Assembly (NCBI RefSeq): GCF_036250735.1
Contig: NZ_CP109430.1
Coordinates: 8,804,001-8,868,000 of the forward strand
Source of the DNA: Streptosporangium sp. NBC_01495
Lineage (GTDB): Bacteria; Actinomycetota; Actinomycetes; Streptosporangiales; Streptosporangiaceae
Direction of reading: 5' to 3'
Length of the DNA: 64,000 bases
The notes beneath the pieces are model-generated. The model was not told the origin of the DNA, made no database searches, and saw only the letters and a program-made list of their open reading frames with translations. Positions 25,377-34,635 of this stretch are shown one piece after another; within the stretch, counting starts at the first letter, position 1, and every line of letters begins with the position of its first letter. The translations under genes and the position numbers were made by a program.

Positions 25377-25986
25377 GGTCGTATGCCTTCTTTGGTCGCG
25401 TCTTCGGCGCTGTCGGAGAGGACAGCAACATGGTCGGTAGGTGCGGGCACACGACAGCCCGGACCTTCCGTCTCCAGAAAAAGAGGAGATGACGCCGGAC
25501 GCGCCGCGTATCGGTCTGCGAGAGGAGACCAATTCGCACACAACGAACTAGCAGGATACCGGCGCGGGAGAGTGCTTGCAAAACGACATGACTCTCCGCC
25601 GGTTCCCCTGGCAGTCTACCCGCCGCCGGGCAGTGCCCGGGAACCGCCACGCGCGGGGGGCCGGATCCGATCATCCGTAACAAGAATCTGCCGGGGGCGT
25701 GGAACCGTCACGCGCGGGCGACCGGATCGCCCCCGGGATCTTCAGCCTTGCCGGCCCTCCACCCTCCACGCGCGGGACACGGGATCCGACGGCCACCCGA
25801 AGAGGACCTCACCAGGGCGGGGAGCCCTCAGGCGCGGGGCCGGGGCCCGGTGGCACGGCGCTCCCGGCGGGAGGCGCCGGACGACGATCTCGGAACGGCC
25901 ACCCCGGAACCTTCACAGAACGGTTCCAACATGTTCTCAACATTCCCTTCTTCCTCACCGCAAACATCTCTATCTTTGATAGCGGT
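25377..25986. other. Divergent intergenic region between rplM and the CAP-domain gene
   Basis: About 610 bp without a supported gene. The half next to rplM (25377-25620) must hold the ribosomal promoter and leader. The other half is a GC-rich degenerate repeat tract (25641-25880) followed by an AT-richer stretch (25920-25986) just before the CAP gene, likely its promoter region. No hexamers stood out clearly enough to call. Confidence 0.4.
25641..25880. repeat. Four degenerate 60-bp GC-rich repeats
   Basis: A core of the form CACGCGCGGG followed by a CCGGATC-like block recurs with a 60-bp period near 25647, 25707, 25766 and 25827. The fourth copy is the most diverged. The array lies upstream of the CAP-domain gene and may be a decayed tandem duplication or a multi-site protein target. 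Confidence 0.55.
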
Positions 25987-26727
25987 ATGTGGCAGCTTCC
26001 TCACCCCGGGCATACCCAGCGAGCGCGCCTGCGTCGCATGGGGGTGTTCGCGTGTCTGCTCGCGGTTCTGCTGGTCGGCTTCATCATCGGCCGGGGCAGC
26101 CGCGACGAGGAGGCCGCCGACCAGATCTACCTGAACGACACCGGTCCGGCGAGGCCCACACCCAGCGGCGCCCTGGCCGGGCAGGTCGAGCGCGCCCCGC
26201 TCGCCCGGGTCGCCCGCTCCACCCCCGCCCCCCAGGACCAGCTCCCGCGCTCCACTTCGAGCCCCAGCACGTCGCTCGGCGACTCCGGCGACGACGGCCC
26301 CTCCCGCTACCTCCTCAACGGCGACGGCGACGGCGCCACCTCCGCCCTCGGCGCGATGGAGCGCGAGGTCGTCCGGCTCGTCAACGTCGAGCGCAGGCGG
26401 GCCGGGTGCGCGCCGCTCCGGATCGACAGGAGGCTGACCGTGTCGGCCAGGAGGCACTCGGCCGGGATGGCGTCCGCCGGACGCCTCTCCCACACCTCCG
26501 CCAACGGCACATCCCCCTGGGAGCGGATGGAGGCCACCGGCTACCGCGACGGCGGCGCGGAGAACATCGGGCGCGGCTACACCTCCCCCGACGACGCGGT
26601 GCGCAGCTGGATGGGGACCAGCGGCCACCGGCGCAACATCCTCAACTGCGAGCTCAGGGCCACCGGGGTCGGAGCCGTACAGGGGGCCGACGGGCCCTGG
26701 TGGACCCAGGACTTCGGATACTCCTGA
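25987..26727 (+). CDS. CAP/SCP-domain secreted or membrane-anchored protein
   Basis: 246 residues from ATG 25987. An N-terminal signal anchor (MGVFACLLAVLLVGFIIGRG, about residues 19-38) precedes a Ser/Pro/Thr-rich linker and a C-terminal CAP (SCP/PR-1) domain from about residue 120. The domain keeps the cavity residues of the family: His in LSHTS, Glu in GAENIG and His in SGHRRNIL. Two Cys (GCAPL and NCEL) may form a disulfide. Bacterial CAP proteins act in the envelope, but their activity is generally undefined. It heads a small plus-strand envelope cluster. Confidence 0.88.
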   Translation: MWQLPHPGHTQRARLRRMGVFACLLAVLLVGFIIGRGSRDEEAADQIYLNDTGPARPTPSGALAGQVERAPLARVARSTPAPQDQLPRSTSSPSTSLGDSGDDGPSRYLLNGDGDGATSALGAMEREVVRLVNVERRRAGCAPLRIDRRLTVSARRHSAGMASAGRLSHTSANGTSPWERMEATGYRDGGAENIGRGYTSPDDAVRSWMGTSGHRRNILNCELRATGVGAVQGADGPWWTQDFGYS

Positions 26728-26762
26728 GCCAACCGGCCCCGATACCGGGCTACGCTCGGCGC

Positions 26763-27728
26763 ATGGGTTTTCCCGTGGAGCCGCCGCGCCGCCAGCCTTA
26801 CAACCGGCCTGACGCGTCGCCGCCCGCACAGGGCCAGCACTGGTTCGACGCCTCACCGAACAACCGTGCCCCCGGGGGCCCCGGGGCCCCCGAGCCCCCT
26901 CCGGTATCGCAGCCGGCCTCCCAGCCCGCCCCGCCGCGGGGACGGCCCTCGGAACCGCCCGGGGAACGGCCTCGCAAGGAGATGTGGAGCCCGTACGACG
27001 AGGGGCCCCGCTCACGCCGCCCGATCTTCATCGCGGCCGGGGCGTTCGCCGCACTGGTCGCCGCAGGCGTCGGCCTGGCCGTGCTGGCCAACTCCGATCC
27101 CGCCCCGGTGCCCGGCGCGACGGGCCCCACCGCCCAGGCCCCCCTCCTGCCGCCCGCCAACACCGCGGAGGGCAAGTTCGGCTTCGCCTCCTCCCGCGCC
27201 GGCGATCCGCACCTTCTCACCCTGAACGAGGTGTTCAAGCGCAAGAAGGTGAAGATCGGCGGGCAGACCTACCTGATGACCACGCGCAGGACCGACAAGA
27301 AGTGCGACAAGGCGGTGGTCGGGGCCAAGCTCCAGAAGGCCCTCACCGCGGCCAAGTGCAACCAGCTCCTGCGCGCCAGCTTCCGCGACGCCTCGGGGAA
27401 GGTCATCGGCACCGTGGGAGTCGCCAATCTCAAGACGTCGGCGGGAGCGTCCAAGGTCGTCGCGGTCGGCTCCGGCAAGGAGCGGGAGGAATACATCAAA
27501 CCGCTGCCCGGTAAGGATAAGGTCACCAAACTTCTCGGCACCGGCGAGGCCTTCGTCGGCGAATGGCGCCACGGGCACTACGCGGTAATGGTCTGGTTCC
27601 AATACAAAGACGGCCATCTACCGAAAAAAAACGAGGTCAAGAAGCTGAACCAGGCGGCCTTCGGCACGGCGGACGCGACCATCACCCCCGCCCTGGAGTC
27701 ACGGTCACTGACCGGAAAACGCCCCTGA
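26763..27728 (+). CDS. Single-pass membrane protein, paralogue A (unknown function)
   Basis: 321 residues. The Pro-rich cytoplasmic N terminus (~1-90) is followed by one membrane helix (IFIAAGAFAALVAAGVGLAV) and an external domain of ~190 residues. That domain contains two Cys about 18 residues apart (CDKAVVGAKLQKALTAAKC) and the segment TVGVANLKTSAGASKVVAV. The external domain is clearly related to the C-terminal domain of the next gene, with the same Cys pair, an R-A-S/T-[FY] strand and a gap-free end section. I do not recognise a named family. The two genes look like a tandem duplication whose N termini diverged. Confidence 0.72.
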   Translation: MGFPVEPPRRQPYNRPDASPPAQGQHWFDASPNNRAPGGPGAPEPPPVSQPASQPAPPRGRPSEPPGERPRKEMWSPYDEGPRSRRPIFIAAGAFAALVAAGVGLAVLANSDPAPVPGATGPTAQAPLLPPANTAEGKFGFASSRAGDPHLLTLNEVFKRKKVKIGGQTYLMTTRRTDKKCDKAVVGAKLQKALTAAKCNQLLRASFRDASGKVIGTVGVANLKTSAGASKVVAVGSGKEREEYIKPLPGKDKVTKLLGTGEAFVGEWRHGHYAVMVWFQYKDGHLPKKNEVKKLNQAAFGTADATITPALESRSLTGKRP

Positions 27729-27822
27729 CCATGGGGTCATAATGCCGCTTTGAGGCACGAATCCGGCAGACGATACGGCCATACCCGCATGACGATCTCC
27801 GACGGTCGCTAGGCTGCGTCGT

Positions 27823-30207
27823 ATGCGTGGCCAGGAATCCGGGTCCGAGCACCAACGTGAAGCCGAGGGTTCGGCAGCACCGGCGACGCCGCCGCCGAGT
27901 TTCGGCCAGCCCTCGCCCCACGTGCTGCGGACCGATCTCACAGGTGACGAGCAGCCCCACAGCCCCTCCGCGTGGCCGGAGGTGACCCCGGGGGCGGCTC
28001 AGCCATGGACGGTCCCCGGCGACGGGGCCCCCTACGACTGGTACGCCCAGCCGGACGACTGGTACGCCCAGCCGGAGGGCGACCCGCCCGTCCCCTGGCC
28101 CGGCCCCGCGTACTCCGCACCCCAGCCGGGCCCGCTCCCGTACCCGGAGCCCTCCGGCCCCCCGCGGCCCGCGTTCTCCCCCGGGCCCCCGGATCCCGCC
28201 AGACCCGGGTTCCCGCCCGGCCCCTCGCAGACCGCCCGGCCGGACCTTCCCCGCGAGCCTTCGGGCCCGCGGCCCGAGTTCCCGCCCGGCCCGCCGGGGG
28301 CCACCCCTCCGGATCTCTCGCGCGATCCCTCGGGCCCGCGACCTGATCTCTCCCGCGAGCCCTCGGCTCCGCGGCCCGAGTTCTCCCCCGGCCCCTCGGG
28401 CCCCACCTGGTCCGAGTTCTCCCGGCCGGAGCCGGCCCCTCCGGCGTGGATCAACTCCCCCACGCCCTCGGAGCCCGCCCCTCCCGCCTGGCCCGCCGCG
28501 CAGAACCCGGCCGGCCCGCCCTGGCCCGGTGCCCCCACCGCCTTGGACGCGACCTCCCCTGCCTGGCCGGCGGAACCGGCCGTCCCCCCGCGGCCCGGCG
28601 GGACCCGCGAGGGCGGGCGCCACGAGCCCGGGGGTTCCGCCCCGCAGGACGAGCAGTCGCTGTCCACCGCGCCCATCGTGCCGGGGGCACCGCCCTGGCA
28701 GCCGCCTCCCGCCTTCACCGCCGCGGCCGCGGGCATGCAGGTCTGGCCCTCGTCCGGCCCGGAGGCCCCCTGGCCCGCCGCGACCGGCGAGCCGGTGTGG
28801 ACCGACCCCGAGGAGAGCGCCGCCCGCCCGGGAGAGCCCGGCGACGTCGCCGTCTGGCCGCCGGACGCCGCCCCCCAACAGGAGCCGGACGAGAACAGCG
28901 ATACCACGGTCGACGTCCGCGCCGCCGTTCCCGGCACACCGGGGCGACCTGGGCCGGGAGACCTCCTGGAGCCCGACCACGTCCCCCCGCCCCAGCAGGG
29001 CCCGCCCACCCATCAGCCCCCCGCGCAGCCCTCTTCGGGGCAGGCCCCCCAGCAGGCCCCGCCGCCCCCGCCCGCCGGTCCGCGGGACGAGAGCCCTCCC
29101 ACCCCCTCCGGCCCCGCTCCGATGGCCCCCATGCCCGCGCCCGTGACCCAGCCCGTCACGCGACCAGAACCGGAGCTGATCTCGCAGGTGCCCGCGCCTC
29201 CCTTCGAACAGGACACCCGCGACCGGACACCGCCCCAGACGGCCGGTCCAGGCCCGGCGGCGCAGCCCTTCCCCCCCTCGGACCAGGCGACCCCGCCCGG
29301 CGGTATCCCCGTCGTCACCGGCGTCGCGCCGTCGTTCCCGGTTCTCCCGCCCCCGCCGGTGACCTCCTCACCGGCGGGTGAGCCGCCGGCACCCCCCGGA
29401 GGCGGACCGGCGACGACCCGTGGAGCGTTCACCCCGCTCTCGGAGTTCGTCCCCGAGCCCCCGCCCCCTCCCCCCGCGCCGGCCCGCAGCAAGGCCAGTA
29501 CGACACTGCTCGCCGCCGTGGTCGCGGTCGTGGTGGTCGGCATCGGCACCGGCGCCTTCTTCGCCTACCAGTCGTTCAGCGCCAAGCAGTCGGCGAACGC
29601 GACGGATCCGATCCCCAGCTCGGGAACCCTCGACCCCACCGACGACCTGGACATCACCGGCGAGCCCGAGCCGATCAACACCACGATGCTCAACTCCGAG
29701 AAGACCGACCCGGGCACGATGACCGTGGCCGACGCCTTCGGCAAGAAGGTGTCCGTGGCCGGGACGACGTTCAGGCGGGTCAAGACCAACGTCACCGAGC
29801 AGTGCCAGAAGGCCGCGTCCGGCAGGTTCGCCGGCACCCTGCGCAGCCAGGAGTGCCGCCGCGTGCTGCGGGCGACGTACGTGGACAGCAAGCGGAAGTA
29901 CGCCGTGACCACCGGGATCGCCGTGCTGCCCACCCGCGAGTCCGCGGTGGCGGCCGACAAGGCCAAGAATCTGGACAGCAACCTCTGGTTCCGCGGCCTG
30001 CCCTCCGCCGCCGGCACCGGAGGCGAGCGGGTGCACATCGCGGGCGGCTACGCGGCCGGGATGGTGTGGGGCCGCTACATCGTGTTCAGCTACGCCACCT
30101 TCAGCGACGGCCACACGCCGACCGCCAAGGAGAAGTCCCTGGGCAAGGTCAGCGGCGCCTTCCGCGACCAGACCGCGAAGGTCGTGGAGCGCCGCGTCAC
30201 GAACTGA
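27823..30207 (+). CDS. Long proline-rich single-pass membrane protein, paralogue B (unknown function)
   Basis: 794 residues. The first ~550 are an extremely Pro-rich, probably disordered region with local repeats (GPRPEFPPGP- and REPSGPRPxx-like units, DDWYAQP twice). A membrane helix (TLLAAVVAVVVVGIGTGAFF) and an external C-terminal domain of ~190 residues follow. That domain is homologous to the one in the preceding gene, including the Cys pair in CQKAASGRFAGTLRSQEC. Its 3' end overlaps the convergent truA by 11 bp. The long cytoplasmic Pro-rich tail could bind SH3-like, WW-like or cytoskeletal partners; this is inference. Confidence 0.75.
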   Translation: MRGQESGSEHQREAEGSAAPATPPPSFGQPSPHVLRTDLTGDEQPHSPSAWPEVTPGAAQPWTVPGDGAPYDWYAQPDDWYAQPEGDPPVPWPGPAYSAPQPGPLPYPEPSGPPRPAFSPGPPDPARPGFPPGPSQTARPDLPREPSGPRPEFPPGPPGATPPDLSRDPSGPRPDLSREPSAPRPEFSPGPSGPTWSEFSRPEPAPPAWINSPTPSEPAPPAWPAAQNPAGPPWPGAPTALDATSPAWPAEPAVPPRPGGTREGGRHEPGGSAPQDEQSLSTAPIVPGAPPWQPPPAFTAAAAGMQVWPSSGPEAPWPAATGEPVWTDPEESAARPGEPGDVAVWPPDAAPQQEPDENSDTTVDVRAAVPGTPGRPGPGDLLEPDHVPPPQQGPPTHQPPAQPSSGQAPQQAPPPPPAGPRDESPPTPSGPAPMAPMPAPVTQPVTRPEPELISQVPAPPFEQDTRDRTPPQTAGPGPAAQPFPPSDQATPPGGIPVVTGVAPSFPVLPPPPVTSSPAGEPPAPPGGGPATTRGAFTPLSEFVPEPPPPPPAPARSKASTTLLAAVVAVVVVGIGTGAFFAYQSFSAKQSANATDPIPSSGTLDPTDDLDITGEPEPINTTMLNSEKTDPGTMTVADAFGKKVSVAGTTFRRVKTNVTEQCQKAASGRFAGTLRSQECRRVLRATYVDSKRKYAVTTGIAVLPTRESAVAADKAKNLDSNLWFRGLPSAAGTGGERVHIAGGYAAGMVWGRYIVFSYATFSDGHTPTAKEKSLGKVSGAFRDQTAKVVERRVTN

Positions 30208-31084
30208 GCGTCCGCACCCGGCGGGTCTCCGCGGCCCGCCGGGCGAGCTCCTCGGCGCCGGGGTAGCGCACCTCCTCCAGGCAGAGCCCGTGCGCGGGCG
30301 CGACGTGCACCCCCGAGTCCCGTACGGCCCGTGCCAGCACCCCTCCCGGCCAGTCGACCGGGAGCCGGCCCTCGCCGACGGGCAGCAGCGATCCGACGAG
30401 CGCCCGGACCATGGAGTGGCAGAACGCGTCGGCCATCACCGTCGCGACGACGAGCCCGTCCTCGCGGGCCCAGTCGAGCCGCTTGAGCTCGCGGATCGTG
30501 GTCGCGCCCTCCCGCCTCTTGCAGAACGCGGCGAAGTCGTGCTCGCCGAGGAGGGCGGCGGCGGCCGCGTTCAGCCTGTCCACGTCGAGGGGCCTGTTGT
30601 ACCAGACGACCTCGCGGCGGCGGAGCGGATCGACACCGCCCGGGGCGTCGGAGATCCGGTAGGCGTACCGCCTCGACAGCGCCGAGAACCGCGCGTCGAA
30701 GCCCTCAGGAGCCACCGTGACGCGATGAACACGGACATCTGGGGACAGGACTCCGGCGAGCCTCCTGCGCATGGCAGAGAGCCTCTCGTCGAGCTCCCCC
30801 GCTGATCCGGGCTCCGGACCCCCGCCCGTGGCCCCTCCCCGGCGGTCGCGACCGTCCAGTGCGCCGAGCGCCCCGGGATCCAGGTCGACGTGGGCCACCT
30901 GGCCGCGGGCGTGCACGCCCGCGTCGGTCCGCCCGGCCACGGTCAGCGCCGGAGATTCGGGAAGCCGCAGGATCCTGCCGAGCGCCTCCTCGATCTCCCC
31001 CTGGACCGTACGCCGTCCGGGCTGCTTGGCCCAGCCGGAGAAGTCGGTGCCGTCATAGGCGAGATCCAGCCTCAGCCGTACCAC
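30197..31084 (-). CDS. truA: tRNA pseudouridine(38-40) synthase TruA
   Basis: A 295-residue enzyme that isomerises uridines 38-40 in the tRNA anticodon arm. The catalytic aspartate is Asp54 in AGRTDAGVHARGQVAH; the N terminus LRLDLAYDGTDFSGWAKQPG is typical. A 30-residue Gly/Glu-rich insertion after about residue 75 (DRRGGATGGGPEPGSAGE) is longer than in the E. coli enzyme. It is the last gene of the alpha-operon region, downstream of rplQ, and converges with the Pro-rich membrane protein gene with an 11-bp overlap. Confidence 0.95.
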   Translation of the reverse strand: MVRLRLDLAYDGTDFSGWAKQPGRRTVQGEIEEALGRILRLPESPALTVAGRTDAGVHARGQVAHVDLDPGALGALDGRDRRGGATGGGPEPGSAGELDERLSAMRRRLAGVLSPDVRVHRVTVAPEGFDARFSALSRRYAYRISDAPGGVDPLRRREVVWYNRPLDVDRLNAAAAALLGEHDFAAFCKRREGATTIRELKRLDWAREDGLVVATVMADAFCHSMVRALVGSLLPVGEGRLPVDWPGGVLARAVRDSGVHVAPAHGLCLEEVRYPGAEELARRAAETRRVRTLSS

Positions 31085-31163
31085 GATGGTTCCTTTCGGA
31101 GATCACGGGCTCTCGTGGCCTCCGGGGCTCCCGGGGATCTTCCGGGAGACCTTCCGGAGAACG

Positions 31164-31206
31164 GAACGGGCCCGGCGCCCCCGTGGAGGGAGTGCCGGGC
31201 CCGTTC
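31164..31206 (-). terminator. Terminator-like hairpin after rplQ
   Basis: A perfect 13-bp stem (31164-31176 with 31194-31206) with a 17-nt loop lies 16 bp past the rplQ stop, between rplQ and truA. It lacks a long T run. It could end the ribosomal transcript or reduce readthrough into truA. Confidence 0.6.
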
Positions 31207-31221
31207 ACGGGGCCTGAGAGA

Positions 31222-31743
31222 TCAGGCGTTGTCCTTCTTGGCCTCGGTCTCCTCGGCGGGAGCCTCGGTCGTCTCCTCGGTGGTCTCGGCCTTGGTCTCC
31301 TCGACCTCGGCCTCCTTGACCTCTTCCGCCTTGGGCGCGGTGGCCTGGGCGGCGGCCGGGGTCTGGCCGACCTTGACCGTGTTCAGCGGCTCGGACACCA
31401 GCTCGATCACGGCCATGGGGGCGGCGTCGCCCTTACGGAGGCCGATCTTGGTGATCCGGGTGTAGCCACCGGGACGCTCGGCGAAGGTCGGGGCGATCTC
31501 GGTGAAGAGGTGGTGGACGACGCTCTTGTCCTTGACGATCGTCAGCACCTGGCGACGGTTGTGCATGTCGCCCTTCTTCGCCTTGGTGATCAGCTTCTCC
31601 GCCACCGGACGCAGACGCTTCGCCTTGGCCTCGGTGGTCTTGATCCGGCCGTGCTGGAACAGCTGGGTGGCGAGGTTCGCCAGGATCAGCCGCTCGTGGG
31701 CCGGGCTGCCGCCGAGACGGGCACCCTTGGTGGGCCTAGGCAT
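31222..31743 (-). CDS. rplQ: 50S ribosomal protein L17
   Basis: 173 residues. The conserved L17 core (MPRPTKGARLGGSPAHERLI to about residue 120) is followed by an acidic Glu/Ala/Thr-rich tail of ~50 residues (KAEEVKEAEVEETKAETTEE), as seen in many actinobacteria. L17 sits near the tunnel exit of the 50S subunit. It is encoded downstream of rpoA in the classic alpha operon. Confidence 0.97.
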   Translation of the reverse strand: MPRPTKGARLGGSPAHERLILANLATQLFQHGRIKTTEAKAKRLRPVAEKLITKAKKGDMHNRRQVLTIVKDKSVVHHLFTEIAPTFAERPGGYTRITKIGLRKGDAAPMAVIELVSEPLNTVKVGQTPAAAQATAPKAEEVKEAEVEETKAETTEETTEAPAEETEAKKDNA

Positions 31744-31895
31744 AACGTTCTCCTTGGGAGTAAACCCGCCCCGGCCGTACGAGGTACCGGGGTCGGGCCG
31801 GGGGCCGGAGGGCCCCCGTCATCGTGAAACTCGGTGACACCTGACGTGACGGAGAGTCACACGGTGTCACGGAACGCCGTGAGGCGTCCCGAGAC

Positions 31896-32912
31896 TCAGT
31901 ACTGCTCGGTCTCGACGTAGGCGCTGTCGTCGTCGTCGTAGCCGCCGCCGGCCACCGCGCTCGGGTCGAACCCGGGCGGGGAGTCCTTGAGCGCGAGCGT
32001 CATCTCGTGCAGCTTCTGCTTGACCTCTTCGATGGACTTGGCACCGAAGTTTCTTATGTCGAGAAGGTCCTGCTCACTGCGGGCCACGAGCTCACCCACG
32101 GTGTGGATGCCCTCGCGCTTGAGGCAGTTGTAGGAGCGGACCGTGAGGTTCAGCTCCTCGATCGGCAGCGCCAGGTCGGCGGCGAGGGCCGCGTCCGTCG
32201 GCGACGGGCCGATGTCGATGCCCTCGGCCTCGACGTTCAGCTCGCGGGCGAGACCGAACAGCTCGACGAGGGTCTTACCGGCGGAGGCCACCGCGTCGCG
32301 GGGCTTCATGCACGGCTTGGTCTCGACGTCCAGGATCAGACGGTCGAAGTCGGTGCGCTGCTCGACTCGGGTCGCCTCGACCTTGTAGGTGACCTTGAGC
32401 ACCGGGGAGTAGATGGAGTCGATCGGGATGCGACCGATCTCCTGGCCCGGCTGCTTGTTCTGCGCGGCGGAGACGTAGCCGCGACCGCGCTCGACGGTCA
32501 GCTCCATCTCCAGCTTCGCCTTGCCGTTCAGGGTGGCGATGCGCAGCTCGGGGTTGTGCACCTCGACACCGGCCGGGGGCGCGATGTCGGCGGCGGTGAC
32601 GTCACCGGGGCCCTGCTTGCGCAGGTACATCACCACGGGCTCGTCGTGCTCGGAGGAGACGACCAGGTCCTTGAGGTTCAGGATGATGTCGGTGACATCC
32701 TCCTTGACGCCCGGCACGGTGGTGAACTCGTGCAGCACACCCTCGATGCGGATGCTGGTCACGGCCGCGCCCGGGATGGACGACAGCAGCGTGCGGCGCA
32801 GCGAGTTGCCGATGGTGTAGCCGAACCCCGGCTCCAGCGGCTCGATGATGAACTTGGACCGGGTCTCCTCAAGGGATTCCTCAAGGAGGGAGGGACGCTG
32901 AGCGATCAGCAT
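31896..32912 (-). CDS. rpoA: DNA-directed RNA polymerase subunit alpha
   Basis: 338 residues from ATG 32912 (MLIAQRPSLLEESLEETRSK); GGGAGA upstream supports this start over one at 32969. The N-terminal dimerisation domain that nucleates polymerase assembly runs to ~230. The C-terminal domain (LTVRSYNCLKREGIHTVGEL, NFGAKSIEEVKQKL) contacts UP elements and activators. The acidic C-terminal tail with DDDDS is normal for actinobacteria. Confidence 0.98.
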   Translation of the reverse strand: MLIAQRPSLLEESLEETRSKFIIEPLEPGFGYTIGNSLRRTLLSSIPGAAVTSIRIEGVLHEFTTVPGVKEDVTDIILNLKDLVVSSEHDEPVVMYLRKQGPGDVTAADIAPPAGVEVHNPELRIATLNGKAKLEMELTVERGRGYVSAAQNKQPGQEIGRIPIDSIYSPVLKVTYKVEATRVEQRTDFDRLILDVETKPCMKPRDAVASAGKTLVELFGLARELNVEAEGIDIGPSPTDAALAADLALPIEELNLTVRSYNCLKREGIHTVGELVARSEQDLLDIRNFGAKSIEEVKQKLHEMTLALKDSPPGFDPSAVAGGGYDDDDSAYVETEQY

Positions 32913-33011
32913 GTGAAATCTCCCTTGCATGGCGGCGCCCGCTATTTGACGCCGCTCGAACAACAGCATAGGTGCCGTACGGCGAATCGCCGCACGGCAC
33001 CTGAGGAGCCG

Positions 33012-33638
33012 CTACTTGGAGTAGAGCTCGACGATCAGCTGCTCCTGGACCTGGGTGTCGATCTGCTGACGGACCGGGAGCTGGTGGACCAGGACGCGCA
33101 GCGCGTCCGGGACGACGCCCAGCCACGCCGGGTACGTCTTGTCACCGGCGGTGGCGCGGGCCACCTCGTAGGGCAGGAGGTTGCGCGACTTCTCGCGGAC
33201 CTCGACGATGTCGTGCTCGCGCACGCGGTACGACGGGATGTCGACCTTCTTGCCGTTCACCAGGATGTGTCCGTGACGGACCTGCTGGCGGGCGGCGTCG
33301 CGCGACTCCGCGAAACCGGCGCGGTAGACCACGTTGTCGAGACGGCTCTCCAGGATCTGGAGGAGGTTCTCGCCGGTCTTGCCGGTCTTGCGGTTGGCTT
33401 CCTCGTAGTAGTTGTGGAACTGCTTCTCGAGGACGCCGTAGATGCGGCGGGTCTTCTGCTTCTCACGAAGCTGGAGCTGGTACTCAGACTCCTTGGGACG
33501 GCCGCGACCGTGCTCACCCGGCGGGTAAGGACGGATCTCGATGGGGCACTTCGCGGACTCACACTTCTTGCCCTTGAGGAAGAGCTTGGTCTTCTCCCTG
33601 CGGCAGAGCTTGCAGTCCGCACCCGTATAACGAGCCAT
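33012..33638 (-). CDS. rpsD: 30S ribosomal protein S4 (zinc-binding form)
   Basis: 208 residues. Cys9, Cys12, Cys26 and Cys31 form the N-terminal zinc site of C+ type S4. The S4 RNA-binding domain (SRLDNVVYRAGFAESRDAAR) is intact. S4 nucleates 30S assembly and, with S5, sets decoding accuracy. In many bacteria it also represses the alpha operon. It lies between rpsK and rpoA. Confidence 0.97.
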   Translation of the reverse strand: MARYTGADCKLCRREKTKLFLKGKKCESAKCPIEIRPYPPGEHGRGRPKESEYQLQLREKQKTRRIYGVLEKQFHNYYEEANRKTGKTGENLLQILESRLDNVVYRAGFAESRDAARQQVRHGHILVNGKKVDIPSYRVREHDIVEVREKSRNLLPYEVARATAGDKTYPAWLGVVPDALRVLVHQLPVRQQIDTQVQEQLIVELYSK

Positions 33639-33658
33639 TTTCTATCTTCTCCTGGGCG

Positions 33659-34063
33659 TCAGACGCGACGGCGCTTGGGCGGACGGCAGCCGTTGTGCGG
33701 CACGGGGGTGACGTCCTGGATGGACCCGACCTCGAGGCCGGTCGCCTGAAGCGACCGGATCGCGGTCTCACGGCCGGAGCCGGGGCCCTTGACGAATACG
33801 TCGACCTTGCGCATGCCGTGCTCCATGGCGCGGCGGGCGGCGTTCTCCGCGGCCATCTGCGCCGCGAACGGGGTGGACTTACGAGAGCCCTTGAACCCGA
33901 CGTGGCCGGCACTGGCCCAGGAGATCACGTTCCCACTCGGGTCGGTGATCGAAACGATCGTGTTGTTGAACGTGCTCTTGATGTGGGCGTGCCCATGAGC
34001 GACGTTCTTCTTTTCCTTGCGGCGCACCTTCTTGGGTGCACCCTGGCGGCTCTTAGGAGGCAT
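33659..34063 (-). CDS. rpsK: 30S ribosomal protein S11
   Basis: 134 residues with the conserved SITDPSGNVISWASAGHVGF and RVRDVTPVPHNGCRPPKRRRV-like end (here SIQDVTPVPHNGCRPPKRRR). S11 lies on the platform near the mRNA exit. It is 45 bp downstream of rpsM and 20 bp upstream of rpsD. Confidence 0.97.
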   Translation of the reverse strand: MPPKSRQGAPKKVRRKEKKNVAHGHAHIKSTFNNTIVSITDPSGNVISWASAGHVGFKGSRKSTPFAAQMAAENAARRAMEHGMRKVDVFVKGPGSGRETAIRSLQATGLEVGSIQDVTPVPHNGCRPPKRRRV

Positions 34064-34108
34064 TCTTTGCCTTCACTCCTGAGGTCTTCGGTCCTGCGGC
34101 TACGCGGA

Positions 34109-34489
34109 CTACTTCTTACCGGGCTTCTTCTTGCCGGCCACGGTCTTCTTCTTGCCCTTACGGGTGCGTGCGTTGGTCTGCGTGCGCTGACCGTGCACGG
34201 GAAGGCCACGGCGGTGCCGAATGCCCTGGTAGCACTGAATCTCGATCTTGCGACGGATGTCGGCCTGAACTTCGCGACGGAGGTCACCCTCGATCTTGTA
34301 GTTCGCCTCGATGTAGTCGCGCAGCGGCACCAGCTCTTCGTCGGTCAGCTGGTGAACCCGCAGGTCGCCGCTGACGCCGGTGGCCTGAAGGGTTTCGAGC
34401 GCACGAGTGCGGCCGATTCCGAAAATGTAGGTGAGAGCGATCTCCAGCCGCTTGTCGCGGGGGAGGTCTACACCAACCAGGCGAGCCAT
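34109..34489 (-). CDS. rpsM: 30S ribosomal protein S13
   Basis: 126 residues from ATG 34489 (MARLVGVDLPRDKRLEIALT) after GGAGAATGCCCGACC; the longer upstream reading frame is not S13. The conserved RHRRGLPVHGQRTQTNARTR is present with the lysine-rich tail. S13 sits in the 30S head and contacts the P-site tRNA and 50S bridge proteins. It follows rpmJ after an unusually long 210-bp spacer with a hairpin. Confidence 0.97.
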   Translation of the reverse strand: MARLVGVDLPRDKRLEIALTYIFGIGRTRALETLQATGVSGDLRVHQLTDEELVPLRDYIEANYKIEGDLRREVQADIRRKIEIQCYQGIRHRRGLPVHGQRTQTNARTRKGKKKTVAGKKKPGKK

Positions 34490-34635
34490 GGTCGGGCATT
34501 CTCCTTCGTTATGGCGGAGGTCCTGCGCCTCACTTCCCCTCCCCATGCCCGGGGTGAGGGCCCCGGCCTCCGACCGGGGGTCTCCTGCGGGGTACGGCGC
34601 GAGCCGCCGGCGCAGGTGTGAGACACGATTACGTG

